Below, one piece after another: positions 54,140 through 62,560 of a stretch of 64,000 nt of DNA. The stretch covers positions 51,012 to 115,011 of the forward strand of contig CAZYQW010000024.1 in assembly GCA_964649825.1 (NCBI GenBank), written 5' to 3'. Numbering within the stretch: the first letter of the stretch is position 1; each line of letters begins with the position of its first letter. The notes beneath the pieces are model-generated. The model had not been told where the DNA came from. It did no database searches and was given only the letters and a program-made list of their open reading frames with translations. A program made the position numbers and the translations under genes. This stretch comes from CAZYQW01 sp964649825 (GTDB lineage Bacteria; Planctomycetota; B15-G4; JADJEK01).

Positions 54140-55204
54140 CTAGCGCCCGCCGGAGCCCCCCTGGATCTCGCGGCGGATCATCTCGGCGCGGAGAATGTCG
54201 CGCTCGCGAGAATCGAGGGCGCTGCCGCCGTACGCCTCCTGGAGGTGACCCGGCTGGCCCAACATGAAGAGACGGTTCACGGTAGGAACATCGAGCCGGT
54301 CGATGAGCCCGAGATGCACGCCCATTCTCACCATCGAGAGATGCTCGAACACCTCTTCGCTGGCGATCGAACGGGCGTGGGCGAGTTGGCCATAGGCTCG
54401 CCAGACTCGGTCTTCGATCAGCACCCGGTCGGACTCGGAGAGCGTCTTGTCGCGAACCTGCCGCTCGAACGACACGATCTTCGGCAGAACGCGTCGCACG
54501 TCCTCTAGGAGCGCGTCCGGCGTCTTCCCGAGCGTCACCTGGTTCGAGATCTGGTAGAAGTCGGACAGCGCCTTCGTGCCTTCGCCGTAGAACCCTCGCA
54601 CCGCGAGGTTCATCTTCGCGACGGAATTGAACACCTTGTCGATCTGCTTGACGAGGACGAGGGCGGGAAGGTGGAGCATCACCGAGATCCGCATGCCGGT
54701 GCCGACGTTGGTCGGGCAGGACGTCAGGTAGCCGAACCGGTCATGGAACGCGAAGTCGAGCACGCTCTCGAGCTTCCGGGAGACCGCCTGGCTTCTCTCG
54801 AACGTCTCGTCGAGGCAGAGCCCGGAGCCGATCACCTGCAGACGAAGGTGATCCTCCTCGTTCAGCATCAGCGCCAAGGAACCGGCCTCGTCGCAGACGA
54901 CCGCCCGGCTCCCTTCCGAGTTCGCGTGTTCGAGGCTGATGAGATGCCGCTCGACCAGGACCTGCCGCTGCACGTCCGTGAGTTCGTGAACGGAGATGTA
55001 GCGGAGATCCGGCTGGACGTTGGCCGCATCGATGCGAGATCGAAGGTGATCGCACAGCACGTCGGATTCGTCGGTCCCGAGCCGCGCCTTCAGCGGGAAG
55101 CCGACGACGTTCCGCGCCAGGCGGATGCGCGACGACACCACGATGTCGGACTCCGGCCCGGTTCCTTCGAGCCACACGCCGACCGTCCCGACGTGATCAG
55201 GCAT
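54140..55204 (-). CDS. mcsB: Protein-arginine kinase McsB
   Basis: The protein has 354 residues. Hallmarks of the ATP:guanido phosphotransferase fold as used by McsB are SSRIRLARN (24-32), NEEDH (115-119), TSCPTNVGTG (161-170) with MRISVMLHLP, and RGFYGEGT (203-210) with YQISNQVTLG. McsB phosphorylates arginines on damaged proteins and marks them for ClpC-ClpP. The gene overlaps mcsA by 8 bases. The N-terminal GVWLEGTGPESDIVVSSRIR is typical. All ATP-binding arginines expected in SSRIRLARN appear present. Confidence 0.96.
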   Translation of the reverse strand: MPDHVGTVGVWLEGTGPESDIVVSSRIRLARNVVGFPLKARLGTDESDVLCDHLRSRIDAANVQPDLRYISVHELTDVQRQVLVERHLISLEHANSEGSRAVVCDEAGSLALMLNEEDHLRLQVIGSGLCLDETFERSQAVSRKLESVLDFAFHDRFGYLTSCPTNVGTGMRISVMLHLPALVLVKQIDKVFNSVAKMNLAVRGFYGEGTKALSDFYQISNQVTLGKTPDALLEDVRRVLPKIVSFERQVRDKTLSESDRVLIEDRVWRAYGQLAHARSIASEEVFEHLSMVRMGVHLGLIDRLDVPTVNRLFMLGQPGHLQEAYGGSALDSRERDILRAEMIRREIQGGSGGR

Positions 55205-55730
55205 CCCCGGTCTCCGACAACCGGCTCTCCACCTCCTGGATCCGATCCCTCAGCGTCGCCGCCTCTTCGTAGTTCTCGTTCCGGACCGACCGGCTCAACC
55301 GACGTCGGAGGTCCAACAACTCCTGCTCCAGCGAAGCCGTCGAGCGATGACCCTCACCCACCGAGGCCGGGTGCGGCCCCACGTGCTGGCTTGCGCCGTG
55401 CACCCGCTCCAAGAGCGGAACGAGCCCTTCGTCGAACACGTCGTAGCAGCCGATGCACCCGAACCGCCCCTTCACTCGGAACTCCTGGTAGTTCATCCCG
55501 CACTCGGGACAGACCGGCTTCTGGGAACTCGACGACCCGCGCTCCGGAACCCCGATCACCGTCGTCGAGAGCGTGAAGGTGTGCGCCGGGAGAGTCTTCG
55601 CCGTACCGAGGCCCTCGGCGCATGACTCACAAAGGTGCATCTCGGTCGGCTTGTTTCCCTTGGCGTCATCGATCTCGGTGAAATGCACCGTCGCTCGCGC
55701 CTTCTTGCAGCTCTGGCAGACGTTACTCAT
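55197..55730 (-). CDS. mcsA: McsA, zinc-finger activator of McsB
   Basis: The protein has 177 residues. The N-terminus carries two Cys2-type pairs (NVCQSCKKARATVHFTEI and HLCESCAEG), the middle carries CPECGMNYQEF and GCIGCYDVF, and the C-terminus is a UVR motif (SRSVRNENYEEAATLRDRIQEVE). This is the McsA pattern; McsA activates the arginine kinase and is needed for ClpC handling. The stop overlaps mcsB by 8 bases. No CtsR-like gene precedes it within 202 bases or further upstream; the adjacent genes are the exported pair at 55933. Confidence 0.93.
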   Translation of the reverse strand: MSNVCQSCKKARATVHFTEIDDAKGNKPTEMHLCESCAEGLGTAKTLPAHTFTLSTTVIGVPERGSSSSQKPVCPECGMNYQEFRVKGRFGCIGCYDVFDEGLVPLLERVHGASQHVGPHPASVGEGHRSTASLEQELLDLRRRLSRSVRNENYEEAATLRDRIQEVESRLSETGDA

Positions 55731-55932
55731 GAAGCAAGCCTTGGATGCATCGGACTCTCGAGGTATCGAGCGACTCGGGTCGGCACTTGATGCCTACTTT
55801 AGATCGCGCTCGAAGGGACCGCAACGCCGGGCGATGGTGGGGGGGCCGGCGGCAACCTCGGACTCCGTCTGGTTTCGCCGGCCGCTCTCGTTCAGCGCGG
55901 CTCGCATCCAGCCCAACGGTCGCTCGTCTCGC

Positions 55933-56775
55933 TCAGGGAAGGAGTCGAGCGAAGGGGATCTCCTCCGCGGGAAGGTAGAGCTCCTTCTCGCGCGTCAGAT
56001 CGATCGGGCCGATCGTGATCGGTAGGGGTTCGCGGTCGACGAAATCCAATGAGAGCTTGATCTCGTAGAACGCCGGGGCGAGCCCCGCCACCCGGAAGAA
56101 GCCGCGTTTCCCCTCGAGCGGCCCCTCGGGACCGGCGGTGATGTCGTGGGCCGTCAAGTACCCGGCGGCCACGTCGCGCTGGGTGTCACGATTGACGAGT
56201 CGAAAGACGAGCGCGATCGAGCCGTTCGTCACCGGATCCACCCCGTGTCCCTCGACCGTGAACGCGCCGCACAGAACAGCGTCTCCCGGAACGAACAGCT
56301 CCACGAGGTGTTCCTCGCCGGCAACGACCTCCGCCCGTTCGAGCTCGCGCGGCAGGTCGCAGAGCCCCGAGGGTCTCGGAACCCACGAGATCACCCATTT
56401 TCCGGCCGGGAGGGCGCGCTCGAACCAACCGCGCTCGTCGGTCTGCGCCTCGGAGACACCGCGCCCGTCGAGCCGGCGAAACCGCAGATCGTTCTGAACG
56501 AGCGGGCCCTGGGGATCCCGAAGAAACCCTTTCAGGACACCTTGGAGCGGAGCGTCCGGACGCGCCGGTGGTCCTTGCGACGTCGAAGTCGGTTCCGCCG
56601 CGTGCTCGACTCGTTGCGGAGTCACCAGCACCGCGGTCGATCGACGCGCGACCTTGCGGACCGGTTCCGAAACATCCGAGGGGTTGGCCGGAGCCGGGTC
56701 GAACTCGACCCACCTCCAGCCGACCACGATGACGCACAGGGCGCCGACGACGGCGAAGACGATCTTACGCTTCAC
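55933..56775 (-). CDS. Membrane-anchored protein with a carboxypeptidase-regulatory-like beta domain
   Basis: The protein has 280 residues from GTG 56775, which overlaps the stop of the upstream gene (GTGA). An N-terminal helix (IVFAVVGALCVIVVGW) anchors it. The region LQGVLKGFLRDPQGPLVQNDLRFR to TDERGWFERALPAGKWVISW resembles a carboxypeptidase-regulatory-like/CNA-B beta sandwich, and a second beta domain follows (VEGHGVDPVTNGSIALVFRL; GKRGFFRVAGLAPAFYEIKLSL). No enzyme motif is present. Probably an exported structural or binding protein produced with the preceding gene. Confidence 0.65.
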   Translation of the reverse strand: MKRKIVFAVVGALCVIVVGWRWVEFDPAPANPSDVSEPVRKVARRSTAVLVTPQRVEHAAEPTSTSQGPPARPDAPLQGVLKGFLRDPQGPLVQNDLRFRRLDGRGVSEAQTDERGWFERALPAGKWVISWVPRPSGLCDLPRELERAEVVAGEEHLVELFVPGDAVLCGAFTVEGHGVDPVTNGSIALVFRLVNRDTQRDVAAGYLTAHDITAGPEGPLEGKRGFFRVAGLAPAFYEIKLSLDFVDREPLPITIGPIDLTREKELYLPAEEIPFARLLP

Positions 56776-57368
56776 GTCGTCTTCCCCGAGCAGGGACACA
56801 GCTCGAGGATCTCCCCGAGCACGTACATCTCCATCCAGTACCGCGTCGTCATGGTCGTGCTGCCCGTCGGGAAGGAATAGCCTCCGTGGCCCACGAGCGG
56901 TTCCTTTCCCACCGAACCTCCCACGGACACGGTTCCTCCCGTCGTGGTGGTCGAGACGTCGACCGGGTACTTGATCCACGTACCCGGTCGGAGCTGCACG
57001 CAGTCGCCTCGTCCTTCCTCGTGTCGACCGCCCCCTCCGGACTTTCCGTACAGCGTTCCTCCGGAGTTGAACACGTCGTAGGTGCACGCACCCCCACCGT
57101 AATCGCTGACCGCATCGCCCCAGAAATCGTCCGCGCTCGACGGAGCTCCACCGACGCCGTCCGACTCCATAATGAAGGTCGGCTTGGAGTCGCTCATCAT
57201 GTACTCCGCATCGATCGGAACGCCCGGTTGGTCGAGCGACGGCAGCGGGACCGTGATGTTGTGGTTGCCAAGGCCCAAGCAACCGGGAGCACCGTCCTCC
57301 ACAGCGGCGTGGGTGTACGGGAAGACCAAGAACATCGCCGAGAACAGCGCCAAGTAGTTCGATTTCAT
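56772..57368 (-). CDS. Exported protein of unknown function, first of a coupled pair
   Basis: The protein has 198 residues; ATG 57368 has GAGGTG 5 bases upstream and a signal peptide (YLALFSAMFLVFPYTHA). The mature part has a Gly/Ser-rich centre (FNSGGTLYGKSGGGG) and ends with WMEMYVLGEILELCPCSGKTT. Four cysteines (PGCLG, GACTYD, GDCVQ, CPC at the end) suggest disulphides. I recognise no family. The stop overlaps the GTG of the next gene (56772-56775), so the pair is translated together. Confidence 0.65.
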   Translation of the reverse strand: MKSNYLALFSAMFLVFPYTHAAVEDGAPGCLGLGNHNITVPLPSLDQPGVPIDAEYMMSDSKPTFIMESDGVGGAPSSADDFWGDAVSDYGGGACTYDVFNSGGTLYGKSGGGGRHEEGRGDCVQLRPGTWIKYPVDVSTTTTGGTVSVGGSVGKEPLVGHGGYSFPTGSTTMTTRYWMEMYVLGEILELCPCSGKTT

Positions 57369-58037
57369 CGTTCACCTCGATCGAGGATTCCGAGTCGGGC
57401 TGCGTCCGTTCGACTCGGCGTCCTCTCCCCAAGAAGCCCTTCCTACCTGATCGCAGCCGCTCAGGAGTCGATCAACAGAAGACCCTTCGAATCGGGCCGG
57501 CGTGAATCGGACTCGCGCGCTCGATCGCTGCCACGTCGCGTCCCCTCCTGCCTCGCCCACTATCCCGCCTTCTTCCGTTCCTACCTCTTCGCTCCTATCG
57601 CTCTCCGGGACGGTCGCCCATTCTAGTGCGCGCGATGACGAACGTCAGCCCATTGATCGAGACGACGGCGCTGGTCAGTCCCAACGGAATCGACGAGCCG
57701 CCCATATTCATGAGTTCCGTGCGGGATCCCACTCCAGTTGGCAATCGGGCCCCGGGGGCATTGGGGTCTGCGTCCAAGAACAAGCTCGCGGTCCGCGTTC
57801 GGCGTCTCCATATCGGACGCGGATCGGGCGCGTGACTGAGCGACGACCGCACGTGCGCGCGGTTTGAGGTTCGGCTCGTGCATTCATGGAGTCGGTGAAC
57901 CGTGGGCGAGCGTGTAACAAGGGTCGCCGTGACTGCGTATGTATGCCAACGAAGGGGACGCCGACGAACGAGATCGAGGATGCTGACGATGTTCCCGTCA
58001 GCCGCTCGTCCCCGCTCGGGGGCCCGAGGAAGACACG
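57369..58037. other. 669-base region between the exported pair and the sigma factor
   Basis: It separates the divergent minus-strand pair and the plus-strand sigma gene and must hold both promoters. A minus-strand GTG frame at 57595-57852 (85 residues; hydrophobic stretch SSIPLGLTSAVVSINGLTFVI) is possible but has no clear ribosome-binding site, and I give it about 20% chance of being a gene. No tRNA, terminator or repeat was found. Confidence 0.4.
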
Positions 58038-58625
58038 ATGTCGAACACGAAGCGGCTCGACACCCGACGGTGCTTTCGCGAGAAGTACGCCCAGTTGCGT
58101 GCGCTCGCGGCGCGGCGGCTCCGTCGTCACCCCAACGTCCGAATCGAGCCGGCGGATCTCGTTCATGAGGTCTACCTCCGGCTCACGTCCCGCACCGGCT
58201 CCTCTCTTTGGAACGACGACGACCACTTCCTGAAAACCGCCGCGCAGTCGATGCGCTTCGCGATCCTCGACCTCGTCAAGCACGAGTACGCGGAGAAGCG
58301 GCGCGACGATCGCCGCGCGCCGGATCTCGACTGCGACGCGCTCGAGGATCGAGACGCGACCCCCGTGGATCCGTCATGGACGGAGCTTCTCGAGGTCCTC
58401 CGCGAACGACCTCGCCTGTTCGATGTCGCGGAGTCACGCTTCGTGCGAGGAGAGTCGATCGCGCAGACGGCGCTCCGCCTGCACCTCACGCGCAAGCAGG
58501 TGCGGACGGCGACCGCGAAGGCACGGCGGCTGCTCCGGCACGTCCACGGATGCGACGACGCGCTGCGGGCCGGCCGGATCAGCCGGCCAAAACCAACTCC
58601 CGAAACCGCTCTCCCCGCTCCGTGA
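58038..58625 (+). CDS. ECF sigma factor, short N-terminus
   Basis: The protein has 195 residues; GAGGA lies 8 bases before ATG 58038. Region 2 shows LRALAARRLRRHPNVRIEPADLVHEVYLRL and HFLKTAAQSMRFAILDLVKHEYAEKRR, the pattern of TIGR02999-like planctomycete ECF factors. Region 4 (FVRGESIAQTALRLHLTRKQVRTATAKARRLLRHV in pieces) contains the helix-turn-helix. The usual N-terminal helix of the family is shortened. No anti-sigma or kinase gene is adjacent. Its 3' end overlaps the convergent murD by 47 bases. Confidence 0.82.
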   Translation: MSNTKRLDTRRCFREKYAQLRALAARRLRRHPNVRIEPADLVHEVYLRLTSRTGSSLWNDDDHFLKTAAQSMRFAILDLVKHEYAEKRRDDRRAPDLDCDALEDRDATPVDPSWTELLEVLRERPRLFDVAESRFVRGESIAQTALRLHLTRKQVRTATAKARRLLRHVHGCDDALRAGRISRPKPTPETALPAP

Positions 58626-59946
58626 AGTTCCTGAACTGGTCGTAGGAGGGGAATCCCGGCGAGAGGAGCACGGCGGCGCCCGGCTCCGCGAGCTGCCTCG
58701 CGCGCACCATCGCGCGCTCGAGATCGGTGGTCGACTCCGCCTCGATCCCGTTCGACGCGACCTCCCGCACCACGCGACCGGCCGCCTCACCGAACGCGAA
58801 GACGCGGCGCACGCGGCCGACGAGGACATCTCGCAGCGGCGCGAGATCGGCCTCCGTCTCCTTCCCGCCCAGCAGCAGCGTGATCGGTCCATCGATGGCG
58901 AGGACGGCGGCGGCCACTGCGCGCGGCGACGTCGCGATCGAGTCGTTGATCCAACGGACGCCGCCGACCTCGGCGACGAGCTCGAGCCGATGCGGAAGCC
59001 CTGCGAACGTCGCGATCGCGGCGGCCGCCGCGGCACGGTCGACGCCGAGGGTCCGCGCGGCCAGCCACGCGGCCATCGCGTTCCGGAGGTTGTGCGCACC
59101 GGGGATCCGGACGTCCTTCGCCGAGAAGGCGACGCCGCCGCCGACCTCGTGCACGACGCTGCCGGACGCGACCAGCCCCGACGGCGGCGCGGCGACGGTC
59201 GAGAACGAATGAACCGGTACCGGCTCGAGCGACGCCATGAGGCGCCGCACCTCGACGTCGTCGTGGTCGACGACGGCCGCCTTCGCTCCGACGAACACCT
59301 CGCGTTTTGCCGCCACGTACGCCTCGAACGTGCCGTGGCGTTCGAGATGGATCGGAAAGAGGTTCGTCAACACGACGCACTCGGGCGCGCGCGCGAGCCC
59401 GCGGAGCTGCTCGAGCTGGAACGACGAGACCTCGAAGACGACCACGTCCTCCTCCCCCATGCGATCGAGGTCGGACAGGAACGAGCGGCCGATGTTGCCG
59501 CCGAGCCACGCGCGCCGTCCCGTGCGTTCGAGCATCGCGTGGCAGAGCGCGCTCGTGGTCGACTTCCCCTTCGACCCCGTCACGAAGACGAGCCGGCCGC
59601 GAAACCGCGACAGGAAGAGCCCCGCCTCGCTCGTGAGCTCGGCGCCGCTCTGCCGCGCGAGCTCGATGTAGCGCGAACCCGGCGGGACGGCGGGATTGAC
59701 TACCACGAGCTCGGCGCGCTGGAAGTCCTCGTCGCGGTGGGTCCCGAGCACGCGCTCGAAGCGCACGTCGGCGAGGGCGACAAGCGAACGCTCGAGGTCG
59801 GGCTCGCTCCGGAGATCGGTGACGGTGACCTGCGCGCCCCTCGCGGCGAGGAACCGCACGACCGCCGACCCGCCGCCGAAGAGACCGAGCCCCATCACCA
59901 GGACGCGGCGACCACGAAGCTCGAGATCGGTCGGGTGGTGGTACAC
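58579..59946 (-). CDS. murD: UDP-N-acetylmuramoyl-L-alanine--D-glutamate ligase MurD
   Basis: The protein has 455 residues, normal length for MurD. It begins with a nucleotide-binding Rossmann domain (LVMGLGLFGGGSAVVRFL), has the ATP-binding P-loop FVTGSKGKSTTSAL, and Mur-ligase features GGNIGRSFL, FEVSSFQLEQL and LTNLFPIHLERHGTFEAYVAAK (with the N-x-x-x-D/H-L-x-R-H block). PGAHNLRNAMAAW and NDSIATSPRA are further MurD-type motifs. It adds D-Glu to UDP-MurNAc-L-Ala in cytoplasmic peptidoglycan synthesis. It is isolated from other division/cell-wall genes and overlaps the sigma gene at the 3' end. The start is the first ATG. Confidence 0.95.
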   Translation of the reverse strand: MYHHPTDLELRGRRVLVMGLGLFGGGSAVVRFLAARGAQVTVTDLRSEPDLERSLVALADVRFERVLGTHRDEDFQRAELVVVNPAVPPGSRYIELARQSGAELTSEAGLFLSRFRGRLVFVTGSKGKSTTSALCHAMLERTGRRAWLGGNIGRSFLSDLDRMGEEDVVVFEVSSFQLEQLRGLARAPECVVLTNLFPIHLERHGTFEAYVAAKREVFVGAKAAVVDHDDVEVRRLMASLEPVPVHSFSTVAAPPSGLVASGSVVHEVGGGVAFSAKDVRIPGAHNLRNAMAAWLAARTLGVDRAAAAAAIATFAGLPHRLELVAEVGGVRWINDSIATSPRAVAAAVLAIDGPITLLLGGKETEADLAPLRDVLVGRVRRVFAFGEAAGRVVREVASNGIEAESTTDLERAMVRARQLAEPGAAVLLSPGFPSYDQFRNFTERGERFRELVLAG

Positions 59947-59996
59947 GCGTCACGCGCGGCGCGAATCGATGCGAGGGTCGGGACGCGTCCTCGAAC

Positions 59997-60401
59997 TCAG
60001 CGCAACCGCATCTCGCGCGCCTCGGACATCTTCTCCTCGACCCGCTCGCGTGACGTGTCCGACTCGCTCGTCGGCTCGAGCACATAGCGGTACGTGCGAT
60101 GGTCGGTGAACTGGTCGGACGTCAACGTCTCGTAGTAGAAGTCCCACGGGAACTCCTGGAAAGACGGCGCCTCCATTACCTCGCGCGCCCGCCGCGGAAG
60201 GTAGCCCTCCTTGCGGCAGACGATCTCGCGCGTCCCGTAGTGCGTGAACGGGACGGTGACCGGGCTCTCGCCGAGCGATCGCCCATCGAGGTAGATGTCG
60301 GCCTTCTCGGGGACGGTCTCGATCGTCATCCAACGCTCGACGCACCCGGTGAGCGCCATGCTGGCGAGCAGGGAGGACGCGATCGCGAAAGCTGCCTTCA
60401 T
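59997..60401 (-). CDS. PEGA-domain lipoprotein
   Basis: The protein has 134 residues. The signal ends with the lipobox (ASSLLASMALTGC), so the mature protein starts with Cys. MTIETVPEKADIYLDGRSLGESPVTVPF is the PEGA module, a small beta domain in surface and envelope proteins. A charged C-terminal tail (SESDTSRERVEEKMSEAREMR) is helical. The ATG 60401 was chosen; the frame also has TTG 60410 upstream. It ends 51 bases before murD and lies behind the tRNA terminator, so it has its own promoter. Function unknown. Confidence 0.8.
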   Translation of the reverse strand: MKAAFAIASSLLASMALTGCVERWMTIETVPEKADIYLDGRSLGESPVTVPFTHYGTREIVCRKEGYLPRRAREVMEAPSFQEFPWDFYYETLTSDQFTDHRTYRYVLEPTSESDTSRERVEEKMSEAREMRLR

Positions 60402-60426
60402 GGCCGACAACGTACCGTTTCGCCGG

Positions 60427-60471
60427 GGAAAAACGAACGACGCCGCGAGGCGGAAGCGCCCCGCGGCGTCG
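60427..60471 (-). terminator. Rho-independent terminator of tRNA-Ser
   Basis: A long stem (10 bp CGACGCCGCG/CGCGGCGTCG, one mismatch, then GGCG/CGCC around a GAAG loop, 60438-60471) is followed on the minus strand by a T-run (60429-60433). It lies 9 bases after the CCA end of the tRNA and before the PEGA gene. Confidence 0.9.
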
Positions 60472-60479
60472 GCGGAATC

Positions 60480-60572
60480 TGGCGGAGAGGGGGGGATTTG
60501 AACCCCCGGAGCAGGTTGAACCCGCTCAACAGCTTAGCAAGCTGCCGCATTCGACCACTCTGCCACCTCTCC
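60480..60572 (-). tRNA. tRNA-Ser (anticodon GCU), CCA encoded
   Basis: On the minus strand the 90-base body starts GGAGAGGTGGCAGAGTGG and ends CCTCTCC plus discriminator G at 60483; the 7-bp acceptor stem is perfect. The anticodon loop TTGCTAA sits on the stem CAGC/GCTG, giving GCT, which reads AGC/AGU Ser codons. A long variable arm (class II, GAGCGGGTTCAACCTGCTC) and a GGTTCAAATC T-loop complete it. The CCA end is encoded at 60480-60482. Confidence 0.97.
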
Positions 60573-60648
60573 GATGCTCTTGTGGTCGGGAGGGCCACTT
60601 GACCGGGCGGTCCGCGCACTGTCAAGAGTTCGCGGTGTTCGCGGGCCT

Positions 60649-62382
60649 CTACGGAGTCGCCCGATGGACGGCGTTCGACGCGGTCGCGCCGGCCGGTCCG
60701 GTCGGATCGTCGATCCAGCACTGCGCGAAGACGTCGAGGCCGGACGGCGACCCCGCGGGGAAGGTGCCGGCGATCTGCACCGCGCCGCTTCCGTTCGTGA
60801 AGACGGGGAAGACGACGTCGGGCGACGGGACGAGCGTTCCGGCAAGGAACGGGGCGCCGGCGTTCGTGCCGCCGAACACGAAGAGCGACAGCGCGTTCGT
60901 GCGAGCGTTGCTCACCGCCAGCGAGAACGGCGTCAGCGGCTTCAGCTCTCCCGCGCCGGCGAGCCGCGGTGCGCCGATGGTCCCGGACGCGAGCGCGTGG
61001 CCGAGGTTCGTCCAGTTCGTCGCGATCGAGAGGACGTGGATCGCCCCGACGTCGAATCCGCCCGCGTCATCGATCGGCGAGCCGACGCCGAGCTCCACGG
61101 TGCCGGTGCCGTCGACGTCGCCGAGGAGCGCGAGGCCCGCGCCGAACCACGCGTCGTCCTGGATGGGACCGACGAACCCGCCGGACGTGTTGCTGATCTT
61201 CGCGTGGCCTTTGACCGTCCCATCCGCGTTCAGGAAGAGGAGGAACACGGCGCCGTTGTCGCTGCTGCTCCCCTGCGAGCCGCCGTCGTCGTCCTGGATC
61301 GCACCGACCGCGACGTCCTCGACCCCGTCCCCGTCGACGTCGCCGAGTCCGGCGACGCCCGTCCCGAAGAACGCGTAGCTGTTCAGGAACCCAGTGAAGC
61401 CGCCTTGCCCGTACGTCACGTGCTGGTACGCCTTCACCGTTCCGTTCGGGTTCAGGCGCAGGACCCAGATCGCGCCGTGGGTGCAGAGCTGGCCGTTGTA
61501 GCAGCCGCGGCTCGCCCCGACGACGAGGTCGCCGACCCCGTCGTCGTCGACGTCGCCGATCGCGGTCACGGACGCCCCCCACTCGCCCTGGTTGCCGAGG
61601 CTCGTCCAGAGGCCGTTCGTGTTCGACGCGATCTTGACGGACTTGTGGACGGTGCCGTTCGAGTCGAGCGTGAGGATGTACGTACAGCCGCGGTACTGCG
61701 CGGCCGACCAGTCGTAGTCCTTCGGCGCGCCGACGGCGAGTTCGAGGCGGCCGTCGCCGTCCAGATCGCCCAGGTTCGCGAGCGAGCGTCCGGCCCAGCC
61801 GTAGGTCTCGAAGAACGTCGGGAGGCTCCCGGCGGTGTTGCTGATCTTCTGGAACGTCTTCACCGTGCCGTTCGAGTTCAGGAACAGCACGTAGATCGCG
61901 CCGTTGTTGCTGATCGACGGCCCGGCCGCGCCCCCGTCGTCGTCGAGCGGAGCTCCGACCGCGAGGTCGACGACACCGTCCCCGTCGAGGTCGCCGAGAT
62001 TCGCGAGCGCGTATCCGAACTCGTCCACGTTGCCGAGGCCACCGAGGAAGCCCCCCTGCATGCTGCTGATCTTCTGCGTCGCCTTCACGGTGTGATCGGC
62101 GTTCAGGAAGAGGATCCAGACCGCGCCGCGCCGGTCGCCGCCGTCCGAGTCGAGCGGGGCTCCGACCGCGACGTCGCCGATCCCGTCCCCGTCGAGGTCG
62201 CCGAGCGGCTCGATCTCGTAGCCGAACGCGCCCTGGGGACCGAGACCGGCGAGCCCGCCGAGGCCTTCCGTGAGCTTCGTCTCGGAGAGCACGGTGCCGG
62301 GCGGTGATTGTGCGCCGGCGGTTGCGGCCAGGGCGACGGCGAGGAAGACGGCTTGGCGGGCGTTTCGAAGGGGCGGGATCAT
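60649..62382 (-). CDS. Exported FG-GAP repeat protein
   Basis: The protein has 577 residues from ATG 62382, which has GGAG nine bases upstream; an ATG at 62391 is too close to that site. A signal peptide (AVFLAVALAATAGAQ) is followed by seven FG-GAP repeats, e.g. LGDLDGDGIGDVAVGAPLD, LGDLDGDGVVDLAVGAPLD, IGDVDDDGVGDLVVGASRG and LGDVDGDGVEDVAVGAIQ. Each is followed by G-A-(I/V)-(W/Y)-(V/I)-L-x-L-N-x-(D/N)-G-T-V-K, a pattern of the second half-repeat. The C-terminal 120 residues are a beta domain found in related planctomycete proteins. It is probably secreted or surface exposed and binds calcium. The gene ends 77 bases from the tRNA. Confidence 0.9.
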   Translation of the reverse strand: MIPPLRNARQAVFLAVALAATAGAQSPPGTVLSETKLTEGLGGLAGLGPQGAFGYEIEPLGDLDGDGIGDVAVGAPLDSDGGDRRGAVWILFLNADHTVKATQKISSMQGGFLGGLGNVDEFGYALANLGDLDGDGVVDLAVGAPLDDDGGAAGPSISNNGAIYVLFLNSNGTVKTFQKISNTAGSLPTFFETYGWAGRSLANLGDLDGDGRLELAVGAPKDYDWSAAQYRGCTYILTLDSNGTVHKSVKIASNTNGLWTSLGNQGEWGASVTAIGDVDDDGVGDLVVGASRGCYNGQLCTHGAIWVLRLNPNGTVKAYQHVTYGQGGFTGFLNSYAFFGTGVAGLGDVDGDGVEDVAVGAIQDDDGGSQGSSSDNGAVFLLFLNADGTVKGHAKISNTSGGFVGPIQDDAWFGAGLALLGDVDGTGTVELGVGSPIDDAGGFDVGAIHVLSIATNWTNLGHALASGTIGAPRLAGAGELKPLTPFSLAVSNARTNALSLFVFGGTNAGAPFLAGTLVPSPDVVFPVFTNGSGAVQIAGTFPAGSPSGLDVFAQCWIDDPTGPAGATASNAVHRATP

Positions 62383-62560
62383 CGACTCCATCTCCAGATC
62401 GAACCTCGGGCGTCGGCTCTAGGCGTGGAGCAGGTCCGGGCTCCCCGGAGAATCCCCGGAGAGTTTCCTCGGTTCTTGCCATCGCGGCCGCGGATTGACA
62501 CCCGAGCCCGACCGTCCGACGATGGCGGCCCCGTCCCCCCTGTCGTCTGGGAGCCGAGTC

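Noticed and set aside
57595..57852. 85-residue minus-strand GTG frame with a hydrophobic segment
   Set aside because: No ribosome-binding site, overlapping alternative frame, and no recognised family; mentioned only in the intergenic entry.
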